A DNA stretch of 64,000 nt from Variovorax boronicumulans NBRC 103145 (GCF_001591345.1 NZ_BCUS01000016.1:1-64000); one strand, 5' to 3'. Positions 9,401 to 18,302 are shown, counted from the stretch's first letter. Notes: generated by a model from the sequence alone, not told the origin. Numbers and translations are program-made.

Positions 9401-12400
9401 GCGGCCACGGCCGATCCCGTGGGCGGGGCCGGTCCCCGGCTGGTCTTCAACCAGCCCGGCCTCGCGCTTGGCATCGACCAATCCGCCACGGTGCGCTACC
9501 GCGTGCGCGTGGGTGTTGGCGCACCGACGAACGGCGATGCCGTCAACCGGGCCCGCGCCAATTCCGGCCCGATGCAGTCGAACCTCGCCCAATGGACCGT
9601 GCGCGTGACCGGCGGCGTGTTCTCCGACGACGCCTTCCTCTTCGGCAAGGTCTACATGGACTGCCGGCGCGACGGCCGCCAGCAGGGCGTCGACGAAATC
9701 GGCGTGCCCGGCGTGCGCCTGTACATGGAAGACGGCACGCACGTCATCACCGACGTCGAAGGCAAGTGGAGCCTGTACGGCCTCAAACCGGTGACCCATG
9801 TGCTGCGGCTCGATGCCACCACGCTGCCCGCCGGCGCGCGGCTCGAAGCGCTCGACAACCGCAATGCCGGGCGCCCCGAAAGCCGCTTCGTCGATCTCAA
9901 GAAGGGCGAATTCCACAAGGCCAACTTCGTCGTCGCCAACTGCGACGCGCCGACGGTGATGAGCGAGGTCATCGCGCGGCGCGAGGCCATCGCCGCCGTG
10001 CCCGACACCGAGGCCGAAGCCCAGGTGCGCATGCGCCTGGACCCCGAAGGCCGGATCGTCCTCGTGGGCGATCGGCGCGCGCTGCCTGCCAGCGGCGAGG
10101 TGCGCGCGGGCGGCAGCACCGGCACCGGCACCACGCAGGCCAGTTCGGCACCGCTGATCGCGATGCCCACCGCACCGGCGTCGCCCAGCAGCTTCATCGG
10201 CGGCGCGTCGGGCAGCCAGGGCAGCACGCTCGGCGCGGCGACCGGCGGTGCCGCGGCGGATGGCGCATCCCCCGTGGGCAGTCTTTTCTCCGGCATGCGC
10301 CTGTCCCGCGGTATTGCGCAGCCGACCACCGCGGTGGCGCCGCCGCAGGCCGTCCCCAGCCCCATCGACCTCGAGGCCCTGCTGCCCCGCATCGAAAGCA
10401 ACGCCCTCGGCTTCATCGACCTGCGCGATGGCGACACCTTGCCCTCGACCTCGCTCAACGTGCGCGTCAAGGGCGAAGCCGGCCTGGCGCTGCGCCTGAG
10501 CGTCAACGGCCAGGGCGTCGAGGAGCGCCGCGTCGGCAAGAAGACCGAGCAGGCCAGCCGCAAGATCGGCGCCTGGGAATACATCGGCATCGTGCTGCGG
10601 CCCGGCGTCAACCGCCTCGTGCTCGAAGCCGTCGATCCGTTCGGCAACGTGCGCGGCGCTGCGCAGCAGATCAGCGTCACCGCGCCCGACAAGCTCGGCG
10701 CCATCCACATCGACGTGCCCGCCTCTGCGCAGGCCGACCTGCGCACGCCCGTCGTCGTGAAGGTGCGCCTGACCGACGCGGCCGGCGTGCCCGTGACCGC
10801 GCGCACGCAGCTCACGCTCGAGACCGACCGCGGCCGCTGGCTCGACGAAGACTTGAACCCCGCCGAGCCCGGCACCCAGGTCTTCATGGACGGCGGCGTG
10901 GCCGACTTCCGCCTGCTGCCACCCGGCGAACCCGGTGACGCCCGCCTGCGCGTGACGGCCGCGAGCTTCACGAGCGAGGCACGCCTGGCGCTGCTGCCCG
11001 AGCTGCGCCCCATGATCGGCGTCGGCATCGTCGAAGGCGTGCTCGACTTCACGAAGCGCGGCCAGGTGCCGTTGGGCGCGATGCCCGCGGGCGCGGCCTT
11101 CGAGGCCGAGCTGTCCGGCCTGGCCGACGAGGGCAACGACAAGCGCCGCGCGGCCGCGCGCGCTGCCTTCTTCTTCAAGGGCGCCGTCAAGGGCGAGTAC
11201 CTGCTCACTGCCGCCTACGATTCCGACAAGACGCGCAAGGACCGCCTGTTCCGCGACATCCGCCCCGACGAGTTCTACCCCGTGTACGGCGACTCGTCCG
11301 CGAAGGGCTTCGACGCCCAGAGCACGCAGAAGCTCTACGTGCGCATCGACAAGAACCGCTCCTACCTGCTGTACGGCGACTTCAGCACCGCCAGCAGCAC
11401 CGAGGTGCGCAGCCTGAGCCAGGTCAGCCGTTCGCTCACCGGCCTCAAGCATGTCTACGACGACGGCGAGGTGCGCACCACCACGTATGCCTCGCGCACC
11501 GCGCAGACCCAGCAGGTCGAGGAGTTCCGCGCCGTCGGCACCTCGGGCCCGTACTACCTGGGCGCCAGGGGCGGCGAGTTCGTCGAGAACAGCGAACAGG
11601 TCGAGATCGTCGTGCGCGACCGCAACCAGCCCGACCTCGTGCTGCAGCGCACGACCGTGACGCGCTTCGTCGACTACACCGTCGAGCCGCTCACGCGCCG
11701 CCTGCTGTTCACGCGCGCCATCGCGTCGGTCGATGCGAACCTCAACCCGCAGTCGATCCGCGTCACCTACGAGGTCGACGCGGGCGGCCCCAAGTTCACC
11801 GTGGCCGGTGCCGACGTGCAGCTCAAGGTGGCCAAGAACCTGCAGGTCGGTGTGGTCGCGGCCATCGACGAAAACCCCGAGAACCGCCGCAAGCTCGGTG
11901 CCGTCACCGCCCTGGCCCGCTTGGGCGACCACACCACTGTCGCCGGCGAATGGGTGCAGACCGACTCCGACCGCAACGGCAAGGGCAGCGGCGCCCGCGT
12001 CGAGCTGCGCCACCAGGGTGAAGACCTGGCCGTGGCCGCGCTCGCGAGCAAGACCAGCACCGGCTTCGACAACCCCGGCGCGAGCTTCTCGGCCGGGCGC
12101 ACCGAAGCCTCGGCGCGCGCCGAGTACCGGCTCGACGCCGCCACCGCGCTGCGCGGCGAACTGCTCTACGGCCAGGACGCCCTGCGCGAAGGCACCCGCC
12201 GCGGCATCACCGCCAGCGTGCAGAGAAAGTTCGGCGAGCAGCTGGTGGGCGAGTTCGGCCTGCGCCACGGCCACAACGGCACCGGCCTGGGCAGCGGCTC
12301 GGGCTTCGACTACGGCCAGGTCTCCACCTACAGCGGCAACCTGGGCAGCGGCGTGGCTGCCAACAACGTCACCGCGCTCGGTGCGGCGGCCAACGCCGGC

Positions 12401-13708
12401 ACCCAGGCCAACGCCAACGACGACGACCTGACCACCGTGCGCGCCCGCCTGTCGGCGCAGGTGCCGGGCGTGCCGCAAGCCAACGTGTTCGTCGAAGGCG
12501 AGCAGGACATCCGCAAGTCCGACCGCCACGTGCTCGCCGTGGGCGGCAACTACGCTGTCACCGACAAGACGCGCCTGTACGGCCGCTACGAACTGGTCTC
12601 CAGCCTCTACGGGCCGTACGAGCTGAACGCGGGGCAGTCGAACAACGTGGGCATCCTGGGCATCGAGAGCGCCTACATGGAGGGCGGGCGCGTGTACAGC
12701 GAGTACCGCCTGGCCGACAGCCTCGACGGGCGCGCCGCGCAGGCCGCCACGGGCGTGCGCAACACCTTCAGGGTCGATGACCACTGGCGCCTGACCGGCG
12801 GCGTCGAGCACACGCGCCAGATCGGCGGGCTACGCAACAGCGGCAACAACGGCACCGGCCAGGCCAGCGGCCTGGCGGGCGACTCCACCGCCATCACCGG
12901 CGGCGTGGAATACACCGACGCGCGCATCAAGGCCAGCGGCATCCTCGAAGGCCGCCACGGCGACGACGCGGACACGCGCCTGTTCAGCGCGGGCTTCGGC
13001 TTCAAGATCGATGCGTCATGGAGCCTGCTGGCGCGCAGCGTGATGAGCGCCAGCGAAGGGCAGGGCGCCAACGCCGGCAACGCGCACCACCTGGCGCGCC
13101 ACCAGATCGGCCTGGCCTACCGCCCGGTCGACACCGACAGCTGGAACGCGCTCATGCGCTACGAGCGCCGTTCCGAGCGCGTCACCGGTACCGGCAGTTC
13201 GACCGGCGCACTCGACGGCGCCAGCGTCTTCGGTGCGGGCAACGGCAGCGCAGCGCTGCCCGGGCGCACCAGCGCCGACATCGTCTCGGCCCACCTCAAC
13301 TACAACCCGCGCCCCGGCACCGTCATCAACGGGCGCTACGCCGCCAAGTGGTCGCGCGCCGACGACGGCCTGCTGCGCAGCACCTACTGGGCGCACCTGC
13401 TGCAGGCGCGCTACACGCAAGACCTCAACGACAGCTGGGACCTGGGCGTGCAGGCCGGCCTGCTGCGTGGCAAGGGCGGCGGCCTGCAGAAGACCTTGGG
13501 CATCGAAGTCGGCTACCAGGTCATGAAGGACCTGTGGGTGTCGGCGGGCTACAACTTCGTGGGCCTGAAAGACCGCGACCTGGCGGCCAACGACTACACG
13601 AGCAAGGGCGCGTACATCCGGCTGCGTTTCAAGTTCGACGAGACGGCGCTGGGTGCCGCGTCGGCGGGCGCGGCAGCCCCCGTGAAAGACGAGCGGACCG
13701 ATCGATGA
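6485..13708 (+). CDS. Giant outer-membrane protein: DUF11/Ig-like stalk plus C-terminal beta-barrel, 2407 aa
   Basis: The GTG at 6485 is chosen because AGGGAAGG lies eight bases upstream; an ATG at 6521 is possible. After the signal peptide (...FAPIAQA) come DUF11-like repeats near residues 227, 395, 584 and 915, prealbumin-like/SdrD-B-type domains near 761 (GVVYNAVTRQPVAGAVVTF) and 1054 (VPGVRLYMEDGTHVITDVEG), a linker rich in Gly/Ser/Thr/Ala near 1200-1280, and a Big-1-like domain near 1407. From about 1512 to the end the sequence alternates polar and hydrophobic residues, with repeated YGRYELVS- and YSEYRLAD-type strands, finishing with YIRLRFKF and a 22-residue tail. That is typical of an outer-membrane barrel, but at roughly 900 residues it is far larger than an autotransporter domain. 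The next gene begins 20 bases after the stop. Confidence 0.75.
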   Translation: MPLLLSSSSRAGMPRWWGCGALARSAMAAFGLALATAVALAMLFAPIAQAAPAPGGVVIRSIATGTYVPAGLGHSETAISNAVTASVLPVEALSLTQDQRVNRPPGTVVTLSHLLTNTGNVASRYTLGLVNDGAGCPADGLDLSALRVARDANHNGVVDASDLVLLPGAAGALALEPGQTAELLVQGTIPAAASGSACVVLSATTALQGASASNRDTVDVGSVAVLALVKSASHAGAIVPGSTRIDFSISGTNTGARDAQPGGAAAPTGTQVLVNGSPRSLLLLRDLVPTGTRYLPGSLQSTAAGAVRLFRMPGDPDFSYRSAEDGAAIEVAIGVPTALARNASIAMQFAVQVKADHTSDIRNTAHGHYNDGVAPAASPSNTVVIAAAPPQGQGRIGVAKAASTPRMQRGADGQPDGTATVTFDVHVRNYGTTALHGVQLADVLEGQGAAQFGTRTTAAVPGARQYAVVPGTLAIVGGSDNGVAGTVAAVNAAFNGTASAQDLLAPGAVLPVGGQFTVRFDVRFHVSGRAGALLNTVRAQAALAAGGPPTVFDDSVNGSNPDADDDGNPGNDTSPTPVQLQQPVLSLVKSVSQPRRVAEGVYELDYRFKVGNTGAAPAPNVRVIDNLDCTFDMDKPDGLVAAWELVGTPKVRNGVLQIASGFTGRAACDREAAASADPFKLPMQAALGLTDGSRALAPGQSEDIEFTVRVTRKPSSNGARVPFTNKAWAAAFEQNTVPASSAALVTASASSASSMLADPQGVVYNAVTRQPVAGAVVTFTRQSCSDGAARPMALAEVFGGDSGVYRANADGSLSMTTGADGGYQFYFLSPPVTGSCTYALGVAPPAGSAYAAPSQLIPATPGTFDRCGAIVPNAASPQGAEPTTHHFSLKAGFEPSGAACDVVHNHIPLDPGNVLGLVLRKEGSKRQVEFGDFLDYALVVTNKTGFPITGLSLSDQLPPGFAYVAGSARLNGAATADPVGGAGPRLVFNQPGLALGIDQSATVRYRVRVGVGAPTNGDAVNRARANSGPMQSNLAQWTVRVTGGVFSDDAFLFGKVYMDCRRDGRQQGVDEIGVPGVRLYMEDGTHVITDVEGKWSLYGLKPVTHVLRLDATTLPAGARLEALDNRNAGRPESRFVDLKKGEFHKANFVVANCDAPTVMSEVIARREAIAAVPDTEAEAQVRMRLDPEGRIVLVGDRRALPASGEVRAGGSTGTGTTQASSAPLIAMPTAPASPSSFIGGASGSQGSTLGAATGGAAADGASPVGSLFSGMRLSRGIAQPTTAVAPPQAVPSPIDLEALLPRIESNALGFIDLRDGDTLPSTSLNVRVKGEAGLALRLSVNGQGVEERRVGKKTEQASRKIGAWEYIGIVLRPGVNRLVLEAVDPFGNVRGAAQQISVTAPDKLGAIHIDVPASAQADLRTPVVVKVRLTDAAGVPVTARTQLTLETDRGRWLDEDLNPAEPGTQVFMDGGVADFRLLPPGEPGDARLRVTAASFTSEARLALLPELRPMIGVGIVEGVLDFTKRGQVPLGAMPAGAAFEAELSGLADEGNDKRRAAARAAFFFKGAVKGEYLLTAAYDSDKTRKDRLFRDIRPDEFYPVYGDSSAKGFDAQSTQKLYVRIDKNRSYLLYGDFSTASSTEVRSLSQVSRSLTGLKHVYDDGEVRTTTYASRTAQTQQVEEFRAVGTSGPYYLGARGGEFVENSEQVEIVVRDRNQPDLVLQRTTVTRFVDYTVEPLTRRLLFTRAIASVDANLNPQSIRVTYEVDAGGPKFTVAGADVQLKVAKNLQVGVVAAIDENPENRRKLGAVTALARLGDHTTVAGEWVQTDSDRNGKGSGARVELRHQGEDLAVAALASKTSTGFDNPGASFSAGRTEASARAEYRLDAATALRGELLYGQDALREGTRRGITASVQRKFGEQLVGEFGLRHGHNGTGLGSGSGFDYGQVSTYSGNLGSGVAANNVTALGAAANAGTQANANDDDLTTVRARLSAQVPGVPQANVFVEGEQDIRKSDRHVLAVGGNYAVTDKTRLYGRYELVSSLYGPYELNAGQSNNVGILGIESAYMEGGRVYSEYRLADSLDGRAAQAATGVRNTFRVDDHWRLTGGVEHTRQIGGLRNSGNNGTGQASGLAGDSTAITGGVEYTDARIKASGILEGRHGDDADTRLFSAGFGFKIDASWSLLARSVMSASEGQGANAGNAHHLARHQIGLAYRPVDTDSWNALMRYERRSERVTGTGSSTGALDGASVFGAGNGSAALPGRTSADIVSAHLNYNPRPGTVINGRYAAKWSRADDGLLRSTYWAHLLQARYTQDLNDSWDLGVQAGLLRGKGGGLQKTLGIEVGYQVMKDLWVSAGYNFVGLKDRDLAANDYTSKGAYIRLRFKFDETALGAASAGAAAPVKDERTDR

Positions 13709-13727
13709 AGTCGCGGAGGAATGGCCA

Positions 13728-16700
13728 ATGAAAATGCAAAAAACTGATTCGATGCGCTGCGCGACGGCGCTTCGCTGCCTACCCGTGCGGACGCGTGCGA
13801 GAGGCGTGGCGCACTTCTTTCATGCCTTGCGCGGCGTCGTCTTTCTGGCACTGACCTCGCTCCTGATCGGCACGCAGGCCACGGCTGCAGAGTTCTGTCT
13901 AGGGGAGCGCGGGACCTACGGGGGCGTCGCTGTCACCACGGAGGGCACATGCGAGGCGAAGGACAAGTACGCATGGGGTACCTATCTCCGGCTGGGAAAG
14001 TTCGACATGCGGGAGGCATGCACGTTCAACTTTTCTGTGCCGGTGAAGAACCTGAGCGTTCGCACTTACGTGCTCAACTGCTCCGAAGTTTGGTGCGAGA
14101 AGATGGCGGTGTCCGTCAACGGAAATCACTATCCGTTCACTGCGGCGGAGGTCACGACGCCTATCTCCGATCTATTGGCCACAGAGTTCAGGGCCTTTGC
14201 GCCGGTAAAAATCGATGCAGACGGCAATCTTGAGGGGGCGGAACTCGCCACCTCGTTCGGTTCTGGGGCTTCTGCATGGGCCTTCGTTTCGAGAACATCC
14301 GTATCTTCCGTCACGCTCTCGAACGAGCCAATCCACGGTCAGCCCAATGGGACGGACAACGCGGTGTGCTTCGTCGTGCCAGACCCCCGGTTGACGCTCA
14401 AGAAGGAAGCCAGCGCGGCCCCATGGGTCGTCGGCCAGCCTGCCAGCTACACGCTCACGCTGACGAACACGAGTGGCGTCGCGACTACTACCGATACGGT
14501 GGTGACCGACAACGTGCCGCCTTCGCTGACCATCGGCGACCTTCCCCCGTGGTGCAGCCGAATAGGCCAGAACGTCGGTTGCCTGGTGCCCGCAGGGCTC
14601 ACATCGTCCGTGTCCTTCGTCATTCCGGTGACGCCCCTGCCTTCTGCCGTGCCCAGCGTGACCAACACGGCCACGGCATCGAGGGGGGGAGACCCCACTT
14701 GCAACGACACAGGGGCGTGCACGAGCACGGTGACCACGCCGGTGGCCCCTGCGTCTCCGCCCGTCATCACCTCGACCAAGACGGTCAGCGCCAGCCCGCT
14801 GGTGGTGGGGGCGCCCAACCAGTTCTACGCTGTGCTCGTTACCGTGGCCAACGGCACGACCACGGTGCCGATCTCGGTGATGGACACCTTGCCGCCGGGC
14901 GTCACCCTGCGCGGGGCCCCGACATTGGTGGCGGGAACGACCACCGGCGTGCTGAGTGGTTGCCCGACCTCGGGATCGAACACGACCAACTGCAGCGTGG
15001 CGGCGGGCATCGCGCCCGGTACTTTCGAAATACGGATTCCTGTGAACGTCGCCGCGTCGGCCGTGGGCGCAACGGGCGGCACGAACATGGTGAATCTCAG
15101 CGGCGGAGATGTCGCCTGCACGGCGGCGCCAGGAGAGGCGTGCGATGCGAGCACGCCGGCCACGCGCGTGGTGCCCCAAGCGACGCTGAAACTCGAAAAG
15201 ATCGCTGATGTGGCGCAGTTCGCCGTTGCCGCGCAGGCCAGCTACACACTGAAACTGAGCAGCACCAACGGCGGCACGACCACGGCGAACAGCGTCATCA
15301 CCGACACCATTCCTGCCTCCTTGACGATCGGCACGCTGCCTTCGGGGTGCAGCAGGGTCGGGCAGGCCGTGACGTGTACGGTGCCTGCGGGCATGGCAAC
15401 GTCCGCGTCGTTCGTCATCCCGGTGACGCCCTTGGCGACCGCGAGGCCGAGCGTGACCAACGTGGCCACGGCCGTGGGCGGCGGGGACCCTGCCTGCAAC
15501 GGTGCGGGGGCATGCGTGAGTGCGGCGACCACACCTGTGGCCCCTGCGCCTCACATCATGGCGTTGAAATACGCGAGCACCAATTCATTGATCGTGGGAA
15601 TGCCGGGGCAGTTCTATGAGGTCGATGTCTGGGTGGAGAACGGACCGACCACTGCGCCGCTCGTGCTTGAGGACGTGTTGCCCCATGGCATCACGCTGGC
15701 AGGGCCGCCCGTGCTGCTCGCGATCGGGACCACGGGTGTCCTGAGCGGCTGCTCTGCGGCGGGCTCCGCGATCGTCCGTTGCAGCGTGGCTGCGGGGGTC
15801 GCGCCGGGCTTGTTTCAGATCCGGATTCCCGTGCACGTCGATGCCGCGGCCGTGGGGCCGCAGGGGGGAACGAACACCGTCAACCTGAGTGGCGGCGGCG
15901 ATCCGGCATGCACAGCCACGCCAAACGAGGCGATCTGTGATGACACGACGCCGCCGGTCGCCGTCCGCCTGGGGGACCCGAAACTTCGCATCGCCAAGGA
16001 AGTGATCAGCGGTTCCGGCACCCATCGCTTCGACTTTGCGCTGTCGGGCCTGAGCGTGGCCCGCGACACCATCACGGTCACCGTGCCGGGGCAGGGGGCC
16101 GGCGCGCAGACGATCACCGGCAAGGTCGGCGTCCCGGCGACCATTACCGAAACGTCGCCCGCCGGCTGGCCCGTGAATCCGGTGAGTGCCAGTTGTTACG
16201 ACCTGAAGGACCTCATTGCACCGTCGCCCATTCGCGGGGCGTCGGGTTCCAGGCCGGCGGCCGCGGCGGCACAGGCACCGCCGGTGGTGCTGGCAGGCAA
16301 CGTGCTGACGATTCCCGCCGAATGGATGGTGGTGGGCGCGGACATCCGATGCACCTTCGTCAACAGCGATGCACATGCCATCACCGGCCGCGTCTTCAAC
16401 GACAACGGCAGCGGCGCGGGCGTGCCGAACGACGGCGTGGCCAACGGCGGCGAGGCCGGGCTGGCGGGCGTGCGGATGCGGCTCACGAACTGCGGCGCGC
16501 GCGTGTGGTCCACGGCCGTGACCGACGGCTCGGGCCGCTACCGCCTGGAGGTGCCGTCGCAGCCTTCGTCGCCGTCCAACGGCGATCCGCTGTGCGTCGA
16601 AGAGAGCACGCCGGCGGGTCATCTGTCCACGGGGGCGTCGGCCGGCAGCACGCCGCTGCCTTCCGGCACGGGCGTGGCCGTGGGCGGGCGGACCTACACC

Positions 16701-17567
16701 TACACGCGCACCGCCGCGGGGGCGCCGGACCACATCGCCTTTGCATGGAAAGAGGCCCGGGCCGGCGAGCTGAACTTCGGTGACGTGGCCCTCAACCGCT
16801 TCGGCGCCGACAGCGCCCGCACCGGCTCGCCCGGCAGCAGCGTGAGCCACGCGCACACCTTCGTGGCGCAGACCGGCGGGACGGTGAGCTTCGGCGTGGC
16901 CGGCGCGGCGGCCACACCGCCGATCGACGGCTGGAGCGCAAAAATCTACGAAGACCCGGGCTGCACCGGTGCCTTGCAGGCCGGCGCCGCGGTGCTCTAT
17001 CCGCCGGCGGTGCCCAGGCCTGTGACGACAGGGCAGAACCTGTGCGTGGTGGTGCAGGAGTTCATTCCGGCCAGCGCGCTCGCCGGCTACAACGACAAGC
17101 GCTCGGTGCAGGCGAGCTTCGTGTTCACGAACGCATCACCCGCGTTGAGCGCGAGCTACCTCGTGCTCGACACCACGACCGTGTCGAGCACGGCGCTGGA
17201 GCTCAAGAAGGAAGTGCGCAACCTGACGAAGAACGGCGACTTCGGACTCAACAACGAAGCCAAGTCGGGCGAGACGCTCGAATACCGCATCACCTACACC
17301 AACAACGGCGCAACGCCGATCAGCGGCCTGACGGTGAGCGACGTCACCCCGGTCTACACCAGCTTCGTCGCCTCGCAGGAAGGCGCGACCCCGGCGACGC
17401 TGACCGCTTGCACGAAGCGCACGCCGGCCAATGCCTTGCCTGCGCCGGTCGTGGCGTGCGCGGCCGCACAAGCGCCGGGCGGAACGGGGTCGCTGGACTG
17501 GAAGTTCACCGGGCAACTCGCGCCCGGCGGTACGGGCAGCGTGCGATTCAGGGTGACGGTGAACTGA
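13728..17567 (+). CDS. Exported DUF11 repeat protein with duplicated repeat unit, 1279 aa
   Basis: GGAGG precedes the ATG and the gap to the giant upstream gene is 20 bases, so the two are probably cotranscribed. A signal peptide ends near TQATAA (about residue 50). A Cys-containing N-terminal domain of about 170 residues (residues 50-215) is not recognised. Four DUF11-like repeats follow, beginning near residues 220, 345, 486 and 610; the first and third match each other, as do the second and fourth. Next comes a segment starting VISGSGTHRFDFALSGL (about 765), an SdrD-B-like domain near 884 (ITGRVFNDNGSGAGVPNDG) and a final DUF11 domain from about 1155. No barrel or anchor is visible. The first 650 bases are less GC-biased at third positions than the rest. 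Confidence 0.74.
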   Translation: MKMQKTDSMRCATALRCLPVRTRARGVAHFFHALRGVVFLALTSLLIGTQATAAEFCLGERGTYGGVAVTTEGTCEAKDKYAWGTYLRLGKFDMREACTFNFSVPVKNLSVRTYVLNCSEVWCEKMAVSVNGNHYPFTAAEVTTPISDLLATEFRAFAPVKIDADGNLEGAELATSFGSGASAWAFVSRTSVSSVTLSNEPIHGQPNGTDNAVCFVVPDPRLTLKKEASAAPWVVGQPASYTLTLTNTSGVATTTDTVVTDNVPPSLTIGDLPPWCSRIGQNVGCLVPAGLTSSVSFVIPVTPLPSAVPSVTNTATASRGGDPTCNDTGACTSTVTTPVAPASPPVITSTKTVSASPLVVGAPNQFYAVLVTVANGTTTVPISVMDTLPPGVTLRGAPTLVAGTTTGVLSGCPTSGSNTTNCSVAAGIAPGTFEIRIPVNVAASAVGATGGTNMVNLSGGDVACTAAPGEACDASTPATRVVPQATLKLEKIADVAQFAVAAQASYTLKLSSTNGGTTTANSVITDTIPASLTIGTLPSGCSRVGQAVTCTVPAGMATSASFVIPVTPLATARPSVTNVATAVGGGDPACNGAGACVSAATTPVAPAPHIMALKYASTNSLIVGMPGQFYEVDVWVENGPTTAPLVLEDVLPHGITLAGPPVLLAIGTTGVLSGCSAAGSAIVRCSVAAGVAPGLFQIRIPVHVDAAAVGPQGGTNTVNLSGGGDPACTATPNEAICDDTTPPVAVRLGDPKLRIAKEVISGSGTHRFDFALSGLSVARDTITVTVPGQGAGAQTITGKVGVPATITETSPAGWPVNPVSASCYDLKDLIAPSPIRGASGSRPAAAAAQAPPVVLAGNVLTIPAEWMVVGADIRCTFVNSDAHAITGRVFNDNGSGAGVPNDGVANGGEAGLAGVRMRLTNCGARVWSTAVTDGSGRYRLEVPSQPSSPSNGDPLCVEESTPAGHLSTGASAGSTPLPSGTGVAVGGRTYTYTRTAAGAPDHIAFAWKEARAGELNFGDVALNRFGADSARTGSPGSSVSHAHTFVAQTGGTVSFGVAGAAATPPIDGWSAKIYEDPGCTGALQAGAAVLYPPAVPRPVTTGQNLCVVVQEFIPASALAGYNDKRSVQASFVFTNASPALSASYLVLDTTTVSSTALELKKEVRNLTKNGDFGLNNEAKSGETLEYRITYTNNGATPISGLTVSDVTPVYTSFVASQEGATPATLTACTKRTPANALPAPVVACAAAQAPGGTGSLDWKFTGQLAPGGTGSVRFRVTVN
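14386..15963 (+). repeat. Tandem duplication of a ~790-base two-domain unit inside the 1279-aa gene
   Basis: Two DUF11 domains (A, B) are followed by a second A, B pair. Anchors give the period: GTGACCAACACGGCCACGGC near 14658 recurs in diverged form at an offset of 795 bases, and a CTGAGTGGT/CTGAGCGGC anchor recurs at 789. Both copies stay in frame. The copies have diverged at many positions, so the duplication is old. Confidence 0.6.
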
Positions 17568-17570
17568 CGA

Positions 17571-17621
17571 CTTGCGCGTCAGCAGGCGCGCAAGCTGCTG
17601 CTATCAGCAGCGTCCCTTTTT
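17571..17621 (+). terminator. Double hairpin ending the DUF11 cluster
   Basis: CTTGCGCG/CGCGCAAG (17571-17578 and 17587-17594) is followed by GCTGCTG/CAGCAGC (17594-17600 and 17605-17611) and then a run of five T at 17617-17621. It starts three bases after the stop codon of the 1279-residue gene. The second hairpin and T-run overlap the last codons of the convergent YXWGXW gene, so termination may act in both directions. Confidence 0.55.
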
Positions 17622-18044
17622 CGCCTGGCCGGGCGGGCAGTGGCCGCCGCCGCGGTGGTCGTCGTCATGGTCGTAGCGGTCGTGGTCATGGCGGCGGTGG
17701 TGGCGGTCTTCGCGGCGTTCCTCACGGCGCTCGGCGCGGCGCCAGTCGCCTTCGCGCCAGCGCCAGCCGCCATCGGCGCGCACCCAGCCGCCCGGGGCGT
17801 AGGCGTAGTCGGGGCGGGCTGCCACGTAGTAGCCGGGGCGCCATGCGTAGGCGCGGTCGTTCCACTGCCAATGGCCGGGCACCCAGACCTGGCCGCTGCG
17901 CGGCCGGGGCGCGGGCTCGTAGCGCGGTGCGGGCGGCGCGACCTGGATCAGGCCGGGCACGTTGATGTTGACGGACACCTGCGCCACGGCGGGCAAGGTG
18001 GCGGCGGCCACGGCGGCGGCCAGAAGAATTCTTGTGAGTTTCAT
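17604..18044 (-). CDS. YXWGXW repeat-containing exported protein, 146 aa
   Basis: The start at 18044 gives a clean Sec signal peptide (MKLTRILLAAAVAAATLPAVAQ); longer readings add an implausible N-terminus. The mature protein carries aromatic repeats of the YXWGXW/BcpO type (VWVPGHWQWNDRAYAWRPGYY, with a second copy around PGGWVRADGGWRW), found in small periplasmic or surface proteins of betaproteobacteria. A charged Arg/His/Asp tail (RHDHDRYDHDDDH) could bind metal ions. It is a single gene convergent with the DUF11 cluster, sharing its terminator region. Function is unknown beyond the family label. Confidence 0.78.
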   Translation of the reverse strand: MKLTRILLAAAVAAATLPAVAQVSVNINVPGLIQVAPPAPRYEPAPRPRSGQVWVPGHWQWNDRAYAWRPGYYVAARPDYAYAPGGWVRADGGWRWREGDWRRAERREERREDRHHRRHDHDRYDHDDDHRGGGHCPPGQAKKGRC

Positions 18045-18261
18045 CGTGATGCCCTTGATGGTTGTTATTTGTGAATGACTGAACTCAAACAACGCCTGAG
18101 CGGCGCGTCGCGTGCACGGGTTTGCCCGGGGCAGGGCAGCAGAAGCCGTTAACAAAGAGGGAGTTTTGCACGCAGGGCGGGGCCCGCGTGTCGGACAGGC
18201 CCGCGAGCGGACAGGCGGCGGCCGATGTGTGGCGCCAAAGCAAAAGGGGCCGCAAAGCGAA

Positions 18262-18292
18262 AAGGCCCGTTACCTTGTGAGTAACGGGCCTT
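18262..18292 (-). terminator. Intrinsic terminator of the downstream tRNA-Asn
   Basis: Reading leftward, AAGGCCCGTTAC pairs over 12 bases with GTAACGGGCCTT around a seven-base loop, and TTTTCGC follows. It sits 10 bases beyond the 3' end of the tRNA at 18303. Its twin at 18514-18544 differs by a compensated base pair. Confidence 0.8.
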
Positions 18293-18302
18293 CAGCAAAT
18301 GG

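Noticed and set aside
2570-12811. A stop-free antisense frame of more than 3400 codons across the first three DUF11 genes
   Set aside because: In-phase antisense stops need sense codons TTA, CTA or TCA, which are rare in this GC-rich coding sequence, and the three sense genes happen to share one frame. The antisense product has no signal, domain or ribosome site, while the sense products do.
13728-17567. Repeats in the DUF11 genes as a CRISPR-like array
   Set aside because: The repeats are diverged coding domains of about 400 bases that remain in frame, with no short identical direct repeats or spacers.
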